This document shows positions 52,332 through 53,066 of a stretch of 53,066 nt of DNA, in pieces. This DNA comes from Blastocatellia bacterium AA13 (GTDB lineage: Bacteria > Acidobacteriota > Blastocatellia > UBA7656): positions 85,215 to 138,280 of the forward strand of contig QHVH01000023.1 in assembly GCA_003222245.1 (NCBI GenBank). Reading direction: 5' to 3'. The translations under genes were made by a program, and so were the position numbers. Position 1 is the first letter of the stretch; each line of letters starts with the position of its first letter. The notes under the pieces are model-generated. The model had not been told where the DNA came from. It ran no database searches and was given only the letters and a program-made list of their open reading frames with translations.

Positions 52332-53066
52332 CTAATACTGTGTCAGCCTGTTGGGCAGCACTGTGTCGCCGGATACGCCCCAGCTCGAGAACAAATATGT
52401 CGTGTAGGCGCCCGATGACAGCGGGATGATCCAGCTACCGTCCGAGCTCCGCCAGATTCCAGGGTCGGCTCTGCCGTCGCCGTCGAAGTCGCCGACTACC
52501 GGTGTGTCTCCGAGGCTGGGCCAGCCCGCGGGCACAAACTGGGGTTGGGTTACGTTGTACCCCGTGCTTGATTTCAAGATCGCATAGGCTTGGCTCTGTC
52601 CGCCTGCCGGTGGAACTATGTAGGCCAGATCGGCTTTTCCGTCTCCATCGAAGTCGGCCGCGATCGGCTGCAACCCGGCCCCTCCCCAACTGTAGAACTG
52701 CGCACTGGTGTAGTTGGACGACGAGGTCAGGATCGCCCACAGGCCGCTCCGGTAATATCCAATATCGGCTTTGCCGTCGCAGTCGAAATCCGCCGCTATA
52801 GGGATGTCTCCCGCCTGCCCTCCCCACTGCGCGAAAATGCTGGTCGTATAGTTGGAAGACGAGGTCGGGATGATCCATTGCCCGGTGGATGACCTCCAGA
52901 GTCCCGGATCTGCTTTATGGTCTCCGTCGAAATCCGCGGCGATCGGTATGTCCCCGAGGCCAGGAAATCCTGCCGATACAAACAGGCCCTGCGTTACGTT
53001 ATAGCCCGTACTCGACAACAGTATCGCTTAAATCTGTCCGCTTCCTGATGGAGTGATGTATGTGGG
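52332..53066 (-). pseudogene. FG-GAP/VCBS repeat protein, 5' end outside the window, with an in-frame TAA
   Basis: Four repeats of about 50 residues are visible, each with the calcium-binding loop Asp-Phe-Asp-Gly-Asp-x-x-Ala-Asp ('ADFDGDHKADPGLW', 'ADFDGDGKADLAYI', 'GDFDGDGRADPGIW' and one with Cys: 'ADFDCDGKADIGYY'). The frame continues to the window edge ('TYITPSGSGQI') but a TAA at 53028-53030 interrupts it. Comparison with the repeat at about 52560-52600 shows TAA in the place of a TAT Tyr codon. Either the gene is broken, or a shorter protein starts at the TTG at 53018. Such proteins form secreted beta-propellers. Confidence 0.75.

Overview
The window is about 53 kb of a moderately high-GC bacterial chromosome. 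There are no rRNA or tRNA genes and no recognisable insertion sequence. The gene mix suggests a soil-type, Gram-negative-like heterotroph: a PQQ-type propeller protein, an inhibitory serpin, several secreted peptidases and amidohydrolases, AddA/AddB-like repair proteins, long RHS and FG-GAP proteins, and many hairpin-rich intergenic repeats. Acidobacteriota (Blastocatellia-like) is my best guess, but no marker gene here settles it.

Positions 1-13.3 kb: 3' end of a propeller gene, a DUF1330 gene, a serpin with a small membrane protein, a secreted M28 peptidase, a secreted amidohydrolase, a mazEF toxin-antitoxin pair, a 1203-residue multidomain flavin/iron-sulfur oxidoreductase, and a subtilisin-like protease with a large unfamiliar C-terminal region. 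Positions 13.3-22.7 kb: five 22-bp direct repeats and a hairpin-rich repeat element, an MGMT-like gene, a C-terminal processing protease, and a housekeeping operon on the minus strand (tsaD, ribD-like, rsmA, ribonuclease J). A hydrolase and a small secreted protein follow, then a second, inverted copy of the hairpin element.

Positions 22.7-43 kb: a VOC protein, addB and addA (convergent with truA-uppS-cdsA), an intergenic block of 75-bp tandem repeats and heptamers beside an oligopeptide ABC ATPase, a second secreted amidohydrolase, a run of small plus-strand genes (bicupin-like, PPOX flavoprotein, two unknowns, isocitrate-lyase-family enzyme), queF with a small partner, and a translationally coupled pair of membrane proteins (DUF4129-like and zinc-ribbon).

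Positions 43-53 kb are the most unusual part: a minus-strand RHS locus. A full-length secreted RHS protein of 1808 residues ends in a variable, toxin-like tip. Its stop codon overlaps the start of a probable immunity gene. Behind it lies a displaced second RHS C-terminal cassette with a different tip, broken by a TGA that sits exactly where the intact copy has a TGG tryptophan codon. Behind that is a third, roughly 170-bp RHS scrap. Upstream are a cupredoxin-like secreted protein and an FG-GAP repeat protein with its own in-frame TAA in place of a repeat tyrosine. This looks like a polymorphic-toxin locus that swaps tips by recombination between repeats of about 1.3 kb, with silenced remnants left behind. 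That reading is inference from the sequence alone.
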